From positions 1 through 64,000 of the forward strand of contig WTXI01000004.1 of NCBI GenBank assembly GCA_022376515.1: a stretch of 64,000 nucleotides of DNA, read 5' to 3'. The DNA is from Lactifluus volemus. Its lineage: Eukaryota; Basidiomycota; Agaricomycetes; Russulales; Russulaceae. Below are positions 53,003 to 64,000 of the stretch, piece after piece. A program made the translations under genes and the position numbers. Below the pieces are notes generated by a model. The model was not told the DNA's origin. It saw nothing but the letters and a program-made list of their open reading frames with translations, and did no database searches. The first letter of the stretch is position 1, and every line of letters begins with the position of its first letter.

Positions 53003-55141
53003 ATGGCGACTGGCTCGACAAGTCAACTTTCAAAACCACCACAAGATATCGGTACGAGAACCGCATAATGTATGAAATGCGATTCCATAACCTCAACTGA
53101 GTCGGTCTGCGCGGCAGTTGCGATATTCCATACTTCCTTTCACCCTACAAAGGGCAACAACCTCGATTGGTCTCTCAGAGCTAGTGACGGTCCTGATATT
53201 TCATTCTCGGAACTACACCCGCAAATTACTGACCGGTTTTTTCTTTAAGACATACAACTCGATGGCGTGGAATTCAGCTCGTTGCCAAGTGGACTGCACC
53301 TCGTAGAGCAGGACGTCGTGTACGTGTGCCGTAGCTTCTTGCGAGAATTCTGTGCCCCTTACTTCTCTGTCCCCACACCATCCTTTCCCATCAGTTACTT
53401 CTCCAATGATTCTCACAGAGGCGTCTGCATCTTCCGCCGTCGACAGACGTCTGAGCATGGCCAACGCGGCTTCCGCCTCTCCTCTCTCGGCATCCTCCTC
53501 GCACCCTCCGTGCGCCCCCGCCCATGGCAGCACGTCTCTGCGCTCAGGGCTCTTGCGAACGAAATCTATGGCTTCCTTGACGAGCATCCGCGCGGATCTG
53601 TAAGTGAACCGCAAGACGATGATTGGGCGCCCGCGCGGCGGTTCTTCGATGAGCGCAGGGTGCGAAGCACGGATCTAGGTGGTGCAGGTAACTGGCGCCA
53701 GTGGAGCGAGGAACTTGATCAACACCTTGATGTGCGTCTTTGTTTCCCATCCCGCGCGAGATTTCTAGATCATTGTTCTTTTTCAGTATCTTGATGCGGA
53801 TTCATCCTTACACGTCAATGCCAACCCGACGCTCCGTCTTCCACACTTCCTGCGCATCCTTGGACCCTCATCCCTCACACTGTACAAGCATGTTCTCGGT
53901 CGCCGCCGCATACTTATTTACACGCAGCCCCCTGTCGAGGCTGCATGCATCCTCTGCCAGGTCGCAGCAGACATGTGCTTCGAGGATCAGACTGCAGTCG
54001 ATTCCGTCGAAGGTGATTCCACTCACCCGTGTCAAAGGGGAAAGCAGAAGGAAGGCATCAATGTGCTCGGTGTAATCACGCTACATGATATCAACTTCCT
54101 CGAGCACGAGTCGAAAACTGGACGCGGTTGGATAGCATGTACTTTTTTGTGCCTTGATCTCCCATCCTTTTTCTGTTGGCTCATGGATTTCTTCAGGTAC
54201 GACTGACGCCATGTTCATGGAGAAACCGCAATATTACGACCTCGTCATTGACTTGACATCTTTCTCGCCTGAGCGGGCGTCCCGCCCAGAATTGCAGCTC
54301 TCTGTAAGAGTGTCGAACGGCCCATCACACCGCCTCTCCACCATCCGCTTCACGTGGAGTGACGTCAAACTGGTATGTAGACCCATACCTTATAAACCAC
54401 GCTCACGGAGCGATAAAAACACAGTGGAACGAGCTCGACCGCATCATACAACTCGACGCAGCTGCCAATGGCATCGCGCGTGCGCCTCCCTCTATTTGGA
54501 CAGACGCCTGGCGCCTGTACGAAAACGTCTGTTTGGCCTGCGCGGGGCTCTGGACCGGTGGCCATGCGTGGCGTGGTGACAATGGCATGACCGAAGCCGA
54601 CGACCAACTATATGCTTACGATCCCGATGCTGACTGCTCTATGAACGTGCGCGCGCGGGGTGAAGGCATCGAGGGTCGGCCCATCGTGAGCACGGCGCGG
54701 TCAAGCCGCTACGCAAGCAGGCGCTACACTCCCAAAGCACCACCGTCAACTCAGGCAGGCGGTCTGAGGGACGACCACCATGATGACGATGAGGGGCAGA
54801 CGGAAGGACTCGGAGAGGAGGATACGGTGCTGGTGCACAACCGAAAGAGCAAGACGACGCTTGCGCTGCTCCAGACGTTGCATGCGCAGACCCGTTTTTG
54901 GGTCTCGCGCCTTGCTGCACTACTCCCTACTCCTGGCGAGGGGGATACGACAGTTCAGCTGGCGCCGCGCGATGTACTCGAGCTCGAACTTGGCCCTCTG
55001 AGCACTCTCGACGCGCACTTTATCGAATGGCTGGCGAAGGAGTATGGCGCCGGTGTGCAGGTGACCGTGCGGCGCGGCTGGCGGGACATACTCGGGCTCG
55101 TGTTTACCATCGGCGGAGGAGCGTCAGCACCGTCGTTGTAG
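53003..55141 (+). CDS. LCHN/DENND11-like protein (DUF4484 family)
   Basis: A DENN-related protein family; members are thought to act on Rab GTPases, but the fungal role is unclear. Start ATG at 53003 (MATGSTSQLSKPPQD). Exon 2 gives VAIFHTSFHPTKGNNLDWSL, exon 3 DIQLDGVEFSSLPSGLHLVE and RGFRLSSLGILLAPSVRPRP. Further exons give LRILGPSSLTLYKHVLGRRR, VLGVITLHDINFLE and DAMFMEKPQYYDLVIDLT. The C-terminal part has a long low-complexity insert with Asp/His residues and ends in a well-formed segment (LDAHFIEWLAKEYGAGVQVT). Five or six introns. The stretch after DVVYV (about 53325-53410) is odd for the family and could be an unspliced intron or an error zone. Confidence 0.78.
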
Positions 55142-55690
55142 GTGGAAAAAAAAGTTGACCATTTCTTTTTTATTTTTTCCTAATAAAACTGACGCACATG
55201 GCTGCATGGAGTTTTGTGGGCTAGGATGAACTTATACCCCATTCTTCCCATGCTTTATTATACAGTAACTTGTATACGTTGAAACAATTATAGTCCAGCC
55301 ACTGCATCCCTTCTTCCGAGATCCGTACTCTACTAGTCCGACTCGGACATCGAATTGTCGTCGGTATCACGGTCACCACTGGCAGTGCCGGCCCGCTATT
55401 TCTGGTCAACCAAGGAGCTGCAGCCCTAGGAACCTTTTCTCTTGTCCTTTTGTGCGATGTCCATCAAAACGGCCAACGAAATATGGTCTCTTACGAGTAT
55501 GCTTGCGAGCCGGATAGATAATAATCCCCGAGTTGTACTTGGCCAGCGACATCACAGCACGTGTCCATAGAGGTTAGTACGTCCTTGTTGTGGCTCTTTC
55601 AAATGGAGAGTCCAAATATTTGTGGCCGCGATCTGCTCACCAACTAGTAGAATGCACTAGAGACGCATGCTCACCTATCTAAACTCTCAA
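55142..55690. other. Intergenic, no supported gene
   Basis: 3' flank of the LCHN-like gene. A poly-A-like AT stretch with AATAAA (TCCTAATAAAACTG at about 55178) is a plausible polyadenylation signal. No other feature. Confidence 0.5.
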
Positions 55691-56560
55691 CGATGATGTG
55701 CTTCTCAATATATTTCACATCTATCGACTGGATTTCCTGGATGACGATGAAGATGAGAATTTTGAATTTCACATTCCTTGGACTCTCGAACGGTGGCGGT
55801 ACAAAACTGACGCATGTCTGGCGAGATCACCACCCTTCCGCATCATCTAACTTACTATCCATACGAGCACCGTGGGATATCTGCTATCATAGCTATGGAT
55901 GGCCAATTCAAATATGAATCTTGGGCCGCCTCGGAAGAAGTCTTTCCAGGAACTTTTCAAGCACCCAATCTACGCCATTTCAAACTGTGGCCTTGCAATG
56001 GGATCCCCTTTATTCACAGCTACTGCTGGCCTCATCACACTCTTGCTTTTGAATGTCTCGGCTTACCTGATTTCCACTCCCCAGCTGGATACGCTCCTGA
56101 TTGGCCGATTGGGCATCACTACCCTCTTCTATGATGTTGAGAGGCAGTTGTTACCTACTCCGTACCCAACTCAAGTCACAATTGCTAACCTACGCGAGCT
56201 TGTGTTCATAGGTACGAGCTTGGTTTGGAGGGTCTGATATCGCAAGTCGATCTTTTTACCCAGCCTCTTTCGCTGTTCCAAACCTCTCGCTGTTCATGAA
56301 AACATCTCGGAACCTCAAATTTAACGCTGTCAAGGTTACCTTCAATCTTCAGTTTCAAATCGAGTTCACACACCCCAACTGGCAGACTGCGTACGCAACG
56401 CAAATCCTATGTATACTCTTACCAGTACACTCTGTCATGGAGCAAGTCACGCTCAGCTGCGTGAAGCACAATCGATCATCAGAATTGCACATCGATGTCG
56501 ATATACTGGAGGCGGTCCGGACGCGTTTTCCCTATTCATCGATATTCATCGATTGACGAC
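55690..56560 (+). pseudogene. Decayed F-box/LRR-like gene, paralog of 62070-63615
   Basis: Fragments in shifting frames follow the intact paralog in order: DVLLNIFHIYRLDFLDDDED (F-box), ERWRYK and THVWRDH, AMDGQF, FQAPNLRHFKLW, LLIGRLGITTL, NLKFNAVKVTF, then NRSSELHIDVD. The interior between the F-box and AMDGQF is shortened. Frames change several times and stops intervene, so it is not functional. It lies on the opposite strand, about 6.4 kb from its paralog. Confidence 0.8.
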
Positions 56561-59036
56561 CAGTAGCAAGGTCACTCTGTGCACCTGAACATGACGACCC
56601 ATTATTCGGTATTTTGGCAGAAGTGGATTTGAGACATAGAGCATCCTTCTTCCGTATGCTCATACCCTACTAGCACACACAAAGAACTTTTCACCACATA
56701 CCCATTTGCTTCAGCACCACCTCAACCCTTCTCCGGTTTCACCAACAATGACCTTCGCTGTCCTGTCCTTCCATGATGATCAGGTATCTATGTCCCATTG
56801 GAACATTACTCAACTATCTTTTTATTACCAAGGTGGACAGGCATGTATGTTTGCGATGGGCTCTAATTTTTTTCCAAAAGAATACCCCGTGAACGCAGCG
56901 AAAACTGGTGGCGAGTAGTTAACCAGGTCCGGGCATACTTTCGTATCCCGATTTCATGTTTTCCGTGTTCTCATTACCTCGGGTTTATTGACCCTGTCTG
57001 TTGAAAAGCTCCTTGGGCCTCCGCGTCCGCATGGGCCCCGCAACTCTGATTCGTGAATCATCGACTGATCGGTCTCAGCGAAGTGTTGTATGTTGATGAA
57101 GGCCTGCTCCCCCATATCTCGGATCAGGTCTGCATTCTGGGTGATCTGGTTACGAATGGCCGGGTATGTCATTGATTGTGAATTACGAGTGGTTGACGTT
57201 GCCCACGACGCTTGACGGCATCTGAGTGATCCGACTCGGAGACCACGGCTTTCCGTGATCACCGGGAGCTGTGGGACCTCCAATGGTGTTACCTGAGTTA
57301 GCCGAACAGGCATTCGGGGTATTAATTCTAGGAATCATTCCATGGCTTATTCCATGGTGTGATGGCTGCGCCAGGGAAGGATGAAGTTGTTGCGTGCACG
57401 TGTCACGGTCTCTAGGCCAGCGACCATCGTAGCCAAGGCACCCACGGCACCGCCATCCACTGGCACGCACGCTTCAATCATCCTATTTTTTCGCACCTTT
57501 CTGATATGTCTGATTCCGATTATCTGCCTACCTCCGACGTTCAAGTCACGTTAATTCCCAATATTTTTTAGCCGCGATCCGTTAATGTCTTGCAAGCAAA
57601 CTACCATGAACGTCACCTGCGGCACGTGACGCTTTTGACTATCGCTTTCAATTTTCAAATCCCAGCTCCCACCGCTATTTACAAACCACGCTTTCAATAG
57701 CGAGTAAAAGATATTGGAAGGAGAATCCGGGGGTTGTGGGACCTGCCCAGATGTCATAGTGCTAGTGGATAACAGTCGTCCTACCGACCTCATAGCCGCG
57801 GAGAGGGTCACCGAAGAGTTTTGGCAAGTTGCGGATTCAAGTTCATTCGACGACAGGATAAAGACGCCGACATGGATTAAAGGCGATCTAGTTGGCTGTG
57901 CCTAGTCGTACCATTGGTGGTTGTCGCTCCATTGCCTTGAGTGGCAAGCTCGACCTTGTCTTGTCCATTTGTCGCAATAACCTTCATTTGCCGATTCATT
58001 CACTGACTCCGATACATGACATGAATGTTGCATATAGGTACAAAACGGAGATCAAAGACTGGACTCCCATCATAGGAAAACCATCGCGAAGAAATATAGA
58101 GGGTCCTGGTATGAAGGACGTTCAGGCTAGAGGTCGATTAGCTTCGCACTGCAAATACAACTGCGAGGGAATAAATATACTACCTGGGTAAACGAAACCG
58201 TCGATAATCATTAGGTGAGATGGTGCCAGCTGAGTTTGCTGCATTTAAGGAGCCCGCTCTCCGTTGTCCAGGGTAGTTCCTCAGAATGTCCACCAACGTC
58301 GGCCTTAAATGATGCCCTGGTGCGAGCTGATTATGTGGTAAGTGTTACACAAAAAATCCGCGACATTGAGAAGACATACACGGAACGATGTGAAGGTGAA
58401 AGGGCAATGGTGTATGTACAAGCGCCGACAGGGGTCGTAGGTTCAACCCAGAGTCTGCTTCCAAATTTTGTGATGAGGCGATGCGATGTATTTTAAGAAG
58501 AGAAGTAGTCGAATGCCGCGATACAGAACCTGAGAGACTTTTTTTTTTTCAAAGTCAGTATTTGTATTGTACCTTGCCGTAAATAAGCGATTGACGGTGG
58601 AGAGCAAGCAAAGCCTTAAGCGGTCCGAGCGGGCCACCCAGCGTTGAAACACGAAAGCAACCTCCCAAATATAAGAAGAAGACTGGCGGGGAAGAAAAGA
58701 AGGCGGTGACTTGATACCGGATTTGTCAACTGAGAGACCATTAACATAACATTCCTCAACTTCACGTTAGATTGAGACCAAACTTGGGTGGTCTATGCAC
58801 AACTTTGTTCTGACAGCCTCGGCTCGATGCTTCGATTTGCAGTCTAACTCTCATTTTTCACAGCTCATATGGGGAACTCTGCTGTATTTAATGGGCTACC
58901 CCCGGGCTGGTCGTCCGAGCCTCTTGCTTAAAACTTGGCCGTTACCGTTTGGTCACTTCCACCGCCCTATCCCACCTTGTCGTCCACAGGTTGCGGTGTC
59001 CTGGAGGCTCTGTACATTTACGCCTACGGTTTCCTC
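56561..59036. other. Intergenic, no supported gene
   Basis: Several frames of 60-120 codons on both strands lack recognisable domains, codon evidence or splice context. One minus-strand frame (57811-57551, 86 aa) is the longest clean one, but I cannot support it. A T-run lies near 58540. Confidence 0.35.
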
Positions 59037-60983
59037 ATGTTCCATTTACCCGCTTCTAACCTTCTCGCCATTCTTCTTGCCACATCTGTCCTCGCCCAGA
59101 ACCACACTTCTGAACAGTCCGAGGCTCAAATAGGCGGTGCGCCTTGTATCTTGTGTCCTTTTATACTCCTCGCTCACTTGACTACACGCGGGTGGCTTAG
59201 ATCCCACCCTCGAGTGCACGCCGTATTTCTATCCTCCGTCTTCTCAGTACCTCCATACCCTTCCGCCGATATGGCTGCCTGCGACGATACTGGTGAATGA
59301 TACTGCAGCCATGGCGAAGTGGAATAATATCTCGGGGAGCATTCCGACGAACATTCAGCCAAAGGGGCAGTTGACTGGAAGCACCATTGGAGTGAACTAC
59401 GATGGAGCGCACGATCCAGACTGCTGTGAGTAGTCTTCTCTCCATTTTCCAGTGCATTTCAGATAGCCGGGGATCGCGAGACTCGAACCGTGTTGTGTTG
59501 TGTTGTGTGTAAGCGTTTCCAAGGGACATACGGATGTACGTAGCTTCAGCTCACCAACCGCGTGGTCCCGCGCAGAACCCCGAGACGACCTTCTCTTCCC
59601 CGGTGATGTGTCATCTGCGCCAAGTATAGAAAATTTGAAGCTCACGATTTCTGCTTCGCACATAGGGTGGACAATGACTAAATGCACGACGCCGAAGATC
59701 ACGGGGCTATCCGCTGACGTGTCGAGCGTACCAGAGCCCCAGACGATGGGTTACGGGTTCGACGACGGCCCGAATTGCTCCCACAATGCGTTCTATGACT
59801 ATCTCGCGAGCGTGAACCAAAAGGCGACAATGTACTATATTGGGAGTAACGTGATGGACTGGCCACTGGAGGCGCAACGCGCGCTCGCGGATGGCCACGA
59901 GATTTGCGCGCGTGAGTGCTACTCTCTGGAAATCAAGGAACTGATTGTTGTTGATGCGCGACTGTCAGACACTTGGTCACATCGCTATAGTGAGATTTTC
60001 TAGTTTTTGGCTGCCATTATGGAATCTGTTGCTGATGTCTCTTGGTAGTGACTGCATTTTCGAGCCAAGACGCCTTTGCAGAATTGTGGTACTCCGTAAG
60101 CGCCCGTCTATTTCCGCGAAGGGGTGCCAGTGACATCACCTGTCCTGATACGCTTTTTTCCTTCCTAGATGCAAGCTATCAAGCTCGTCACGGGTGTCAC
60201 CCCGACCTGCTGGCGCCCTCCCTATGGAGACGTTGATGTACGCTTCTTGACTCTCGCCTCCCTTTGGAAAACTGTGATACCGACATCTTTTATCTTGATG
60301 TAGGACCGTATTCGAGCGATTGCCCATGCGCTTGGTCTGCAGACAATCATATGGGAGTATGACTCAAACGATTGGCGCGTTGGTTCGAACAACGTTACCA
60401 CCACTACCGTTGATGCATCCTATAACACGTTTATGAACGACCAGGCCACCGGCGCATTCAACACCATTGGGGCTATCTTGCTCACACATGAGCTAAACAA
60501 TTATACAATGCAGGAGGCGATTAAAAATTATCCTCAGCTTAAATCGACGTTCCATGTGCGTCATTTAGTTTGTCGCCACAGCTCAGATTCTGAGTCTCGT
60601 TTCTTCTTGTCTCCAGCATATTGTCCCTGTTGGGGTCGCGCTCAACAAGACGCAACCCTACCAGGAGACGGGCTATAGCCTCCCGACGTTCGAACAATGT
60701 AAGTTTTGTACAACATGTTGACAAAAGACTTTTTAGACAAGAGAGGCTCATCATAACCTGCTCTTCCTTGACAGATACAGCTGGCCAAACAACGATAACT
60801 AGCAACAGTTCGGTTCCTGGGACAGGCACCGCCTCCAGCTCAGGCATCTCTTCCCCCAGTTCGAGCTCTCGCACAGTTTCAGGAAAGGTCAAGTCGTCTG
60901 CACCTACCACTGCAGTGTCGAACGGTTCCATGTGGACGCTGCTCTCCGCGACGATGACTCTCCTCGCCGGCCTAGCATTATGA
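59037..60983 (+). CDS. Chitin deacetylase, GPI-anchored, carbohydrate esterase family 4
   Basis: Deacetylates cell-wall chitin to chitosan. Start ATG at 59037 with a signal peptide (MFHLPASNLLAILLATSVLA, cleaved before QNHT). About eight exons. The NodB domain shows GYGFDDGPNCSHNAFYDYL (catalytic base and metal Asp), AHTWSHRYMT (zinc His pair; Pro is usual where Arg stands), CWRPPYGDVD and WEYDSNDWRVG (both split or followed by introns), and LLTHELNN for the second catalytic His. A Ser/Thr-rich linker and a hydrophobic tail (SMWTLLSATMTLLAGLAL) indicate a GPI anchor. All catalytic motifs are present. The intron at about 59428-59665 is unusually long (roughly 240 bp). Stop TGA at 60981. Confidence 0.93.
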
Positions 60984-62069
60984 CAACCATATCGTACCCT
61001 CTGGATGTCTCCCGGGCTGCGGCCTTTTTTTCTTCCATTAGACGCTTTGCTCTCATAATCTTGCGACGCTTTTATCAATTGGTTCAGCGCAGCGCACCAT
61101 CCATGGTTGATACCTGCAGTCCCTAGGTTTCTTGGGCGGGATGCCCGCCGAAGTTCGGCCCTCTTTCTTCAATTTCGTACCATTGTTTAGCCATAAGCTG
61201 TCAGATTTATACGTCAATCACATACCTGACTACTTTCCTTGGCTTTAGTTTTTACTTTTACAGAGACCAGAGGACTCTTTCATAGGTGTTGAGTTGACGT
61301 ACGGAGTGGCCCCATTGAAGCCATGGTTACGTCGCGACGTTGTATCGTGGCTTGCAGAATTGGGACCACCCCCGCGGCGCAGATCTCCAAGTACTTTTTG
61401 CGAATAAACAGTTTCGGTAGGGTGAGGGTCCGCGGCAGTCCGTTCATAACCTCCGGCATTTGCCGACTCGATGTGCCGTTCCAATGTATATGCGCTGCGC
61501 ACACAAACGAGAAGAAACAGAAACTCACGGAAGCCCGTAACCACACTCAAGTTTTCGAGTTAAATGAGCAACGACTGATTTAAAATTGATATGGTACGAA
61601 TCGGCGGCTCTGTGATGACGATCTATTGTACTGTCGGCCAGTGTCAACAGCTTGTGTCTTGTCCACGTATCGAGAGTTCGGGGCTAGTATGTCTATGTCT
61701 GGACCTGATTGAGTATTCGCCACAAGTTCTGGTGGGTCTTAGAAATAGATATATTTAAAGAAAAGCAAGGACCCTTTAAAATGACACACCCTTGTCCATC
61801 TTGATAGCGAAAGATAATCGACTCCGAGTCAGCAAGCCGCATTATATTGAGCTACATTTACCCATTGCTTCTGTTACAACGGTCTGAACTGCGACATCAA
61901 GCAAGCACATCTGGCTAAGAAGTACCTGTAACAGAGCTGAAGTGGTGCAGAAACTTTGGTGTGGAACGAATGAGTATGTGAAAAGATGTTTGTGGGTACC
62001 AGCAGGATGGGAAAACACATACTGGACACTCGCGACCGCGCTCCCCACGCTCCCTGGTTCCATCCTCGT
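60984..62069. other. Convergent intergenic region
   Basis: 3' flanks of the chitin deacetylase and the F-box gene. No coding signal recognised. Confidence 0.45.
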
Positions 62070-63615
62070 CTACCCAAATACCAAAGAATCGACTGTCGTC
62101 AGATTAACAGGATGGCCTACTGCCTGTCGTTCATCTATGAACGCAGTAAATGGGTTCCGAGTATCGCTCCCTCCAGAATATCCAAGCTCCTTCAGATTGG
62201 GAAGGAGCTCCAGTGGCAATTCTCCGTCGTCAGATTGTAGAGAACGAGATATTTTTCCGACAAGCTCGTCTTGCACATGAAGAATCTTCGTATTAGTAAA
62301 CGGTCTAAGAAGTTCGCGCCACTGTGTTCGGTCGACATCGTTGTGCAATTCTGAGGATTGACTATGCTTCTTGTACACAACGGTGACTTCCTCCACAGCG
62401 GAAAGTGCGGGTGAAAATGTACCGAGAATTTGCGCTGCTGACGCTACCTGCCAGTCAAGATGTCTGCATAAGATCTGTAATTGTAAGGGGGGAGACTTCC
62501 TCCTAGGGTCCGCCATGAAATGAACGGAACTGTAGTCGAAAGTGAGCTTGACGCTGCTAAACTTGATGTTCTCAGATGTTTGCATGAACTGCAAGAGGCG
62601 CGGAACAGTAAAAGAGAGCTGATTGGAAAGGTCGACACGAAGCTTGCTGAGGGAAGGAGCGCTGATCCGAGAAACAAGACTCTCCAAATATGTGCTTGTA
62701 CCTTGAAACCGAAACCAGCGAAGGTTAGGAAGTGTGACTCGGGTCGTGTTCGGGGTATTGAGCTCAACATCACGCTTGGGGAACGGGGAACGAAATCCAA
62801 TCGTGAGTTTCTTCAGCTGGGGCATAAGTGGTAGCCGGGTAAGCAAATAATTCGGGGGAAAATAGGCGGATGGCGGGATATCTGTAAGCTGGAGAGTGAG
62901 GAGGCCAGCAGTAGTTGCGAGTAAGGGTGATCGAGTGGGAATGGAAGCTGTCCACAATACGAAGTGACGCAGATTGGGTGCTTGAAACGTTATAGGCAAG
63001 ACCACGTCAGTCCGAGAATTGATATGCATGCGTTGCAGAATTGAGAATTGGCCATCCATAGCCATGACGAGCTTCCTCAAGTTGATGGTTGGCATCCAAA
63101 TGAAAATATTTTGTACGCGATCACGGTGCTGTGAGAGTGCGAGAAGTATACCCGATTCATCTTCAGCAGTTATCTCGCGATTGATGTGGTGATAGTGGAT
63201 GGTGAGAGGCAGGGGGGGTGAATGTGCCAGCATGTCTGCTATGGGTACACCTTTGGTGCAGAATAGATGAAGGTCGAGCCGGGATGATGATCCAAGAATG
63301 AGGTTTCGCCACAGTCGACAAACGTGTACCAGTTTGTACCACCAACGTTGGCGGTGCCATTCCATAGTCAATTCGCCACATCCATCTTCATATTCGTCCG
63401 GGTCTGCCAGCCGATAGAGATAAAATATATTGAGGAGCACGTCACCGTTGAGAGTATAGATGGGTGAGTGTCTATTATTAGTAGGTTCTATTGATTTTGA
63501 GTTGGTGAGCGGGTCGCGGCTACCGTGACAAAGTATTGGGACTCACCACTTGCGAAATTTTGGCTCAGCCCTCCAACAAGAGAGAGAGAATTGGTGGTAG
63601 GGAGATGGTTGGACA
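62070..63615 (-). CDS. F-box protein with LRR-like C-terminal region
   Basis: Probable substrate receptor of an SCF ubiquitin ligase, in the expanded Agaricomycete F-box families. The likely start is ATG at 63615 (MSNHLPTTNSLSLVGGLSQ), with an intron to about 63466. The F-box is YTLNGDVLLNIFYLYRLADP followed by LVHVCRLWRNLILGSSSRLD. The rest is one long exon of irregular leucine-rich repeats (APNLRHFVLW, LPLMPQLKKLTIGF, LPNLRWFRFQG, APSLSKLRVDL, LLPNLKELGYSGG). The exon 1-exon 2 join is out of frame by one base as written, either from a missing base or a splice site I have mis-placed. The substrate is unknown. Confidence 0.82.
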
Positions 63616-64000
63616 TATCAGAAAGGTGAGCGACAATAGGGGTGCGATTGAAGAGTCATGGTGTTATTTATCGACAACCCATGTCAGCAAGCATGTCAGT
63701 GCCACTGACGGTGCCTTGGCGGCGATGACAGGTGCTGGCTCTAGCCAGAATAGGACGAACGCAGGTCCAATACTCCCCATCCCTCAAAGCTTCAAACGCA
63801 GCACACCACGGAGTCTCCCATGATTAATGCCAGTTCTGTACTTCCAGATGACACTTTTGCCAGTGGAGACTCCGAGTTACTCACTCCATGGCTCTTCAAG
63901 TTCAAGTTAGCAGGTGATCACTTGAAAGGGAAGCGAAATCCAGACCCAGTTTGAGTCAGCAGTAGTAACACGAAAAGCTGACTCGAGCTACTAGATGTGA

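Noticed and set aside
57551..57811. 86-codon minus-strand frame
   Set aside because: No start context, domain or neighbour evidence.
1..64000. CRISPR arrays, operons, bacterial-type promoters or defence islands
   Set aside because: Spliced genes, chromoviruses and a eukaryotic tRNA layout show nuclear fungal DNA; no direct-repeat/spacer arrays seen.

Overview
The window looks like nuclear DNA of a filamentous basidiomycete, most likely an Agaricomycete. Introns are short (about 45-60 bp, GT...AG) and numerous, genes are tightly packed on both strands, and the Ty3/gypsy retroelements carry integrase chromodomains. A GPI-anchored chitin deacetylase, a fungal Cch1-type calcium channel and LRR-like F-box proteins fit the same group. 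I do not assign a species.

1-20.4 kb is a nest of Ty3/gypsy chromoviruses, all with coding strand minus. Element A (1-5366) is degraded and runs off the left edge. Element B (about 5830-20357) is split by an 8.27-kb insertion, C/D (7310-15579), which sits in the zinc-binding domain of B's integrase. The insertion is flanked by a perfect 5-bp duplication (GAGTA). C/D is composite: two identical 596-bp outer LTRs enclose a gag-pol element, a third, diverged LTR, and a small zinc-knuckle reading frame. All three elements read pol in the -1 frame relative to gag, and in A and B the gag stop lies at or next to a classic slippery heptamer. B has a normal LTR on its right side, but the LTR touching the 3' end of its pol on the left is in the opposite orientation.

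20.4-21.1 kb holds an LTR- or promoter-like block with a regular array of eight TGA(C/G)TCA sites upstream of a TATA box.

21.6-55.1 kb is the ordinary gene region. In order it holds a Ser-rich protein of unknown function (-), a prolidase (-), a small Cys-rich zinc protein (-), tRNA-Gly(UCC) (-), epsin (+), an MDR-family reductase (-), an MFS monocarboxylate-type transporter (-), the Bud32 kinase (-), eIF3a (+), the Cch1 calcium channel (-), a PIN-like protein (-), prefoldin subunit 5 (-) and an LCHN/DENN-like DUF4484 protein (+). Bud32/eIF3a and prefoldin-5/LCHN are divergent pairs with 128 and 82 bp between start codons.

55.7-63.6 kb holds a decayed F-box gene (+), a chitin deacetylase (+) and an intact-looking paralogous F-box gene (-).

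One theme affects how the rest is read. Conserved genes (eIF3a, Bud32) and elements A and D show many frameshifts, and every one I resolved is repaired by adding a single base, usually in or beside a run of identical bases. That pattern suggests under-called homopolymers in the assembly more than real gene death, so several 'broken' features here may be intact in the organism.
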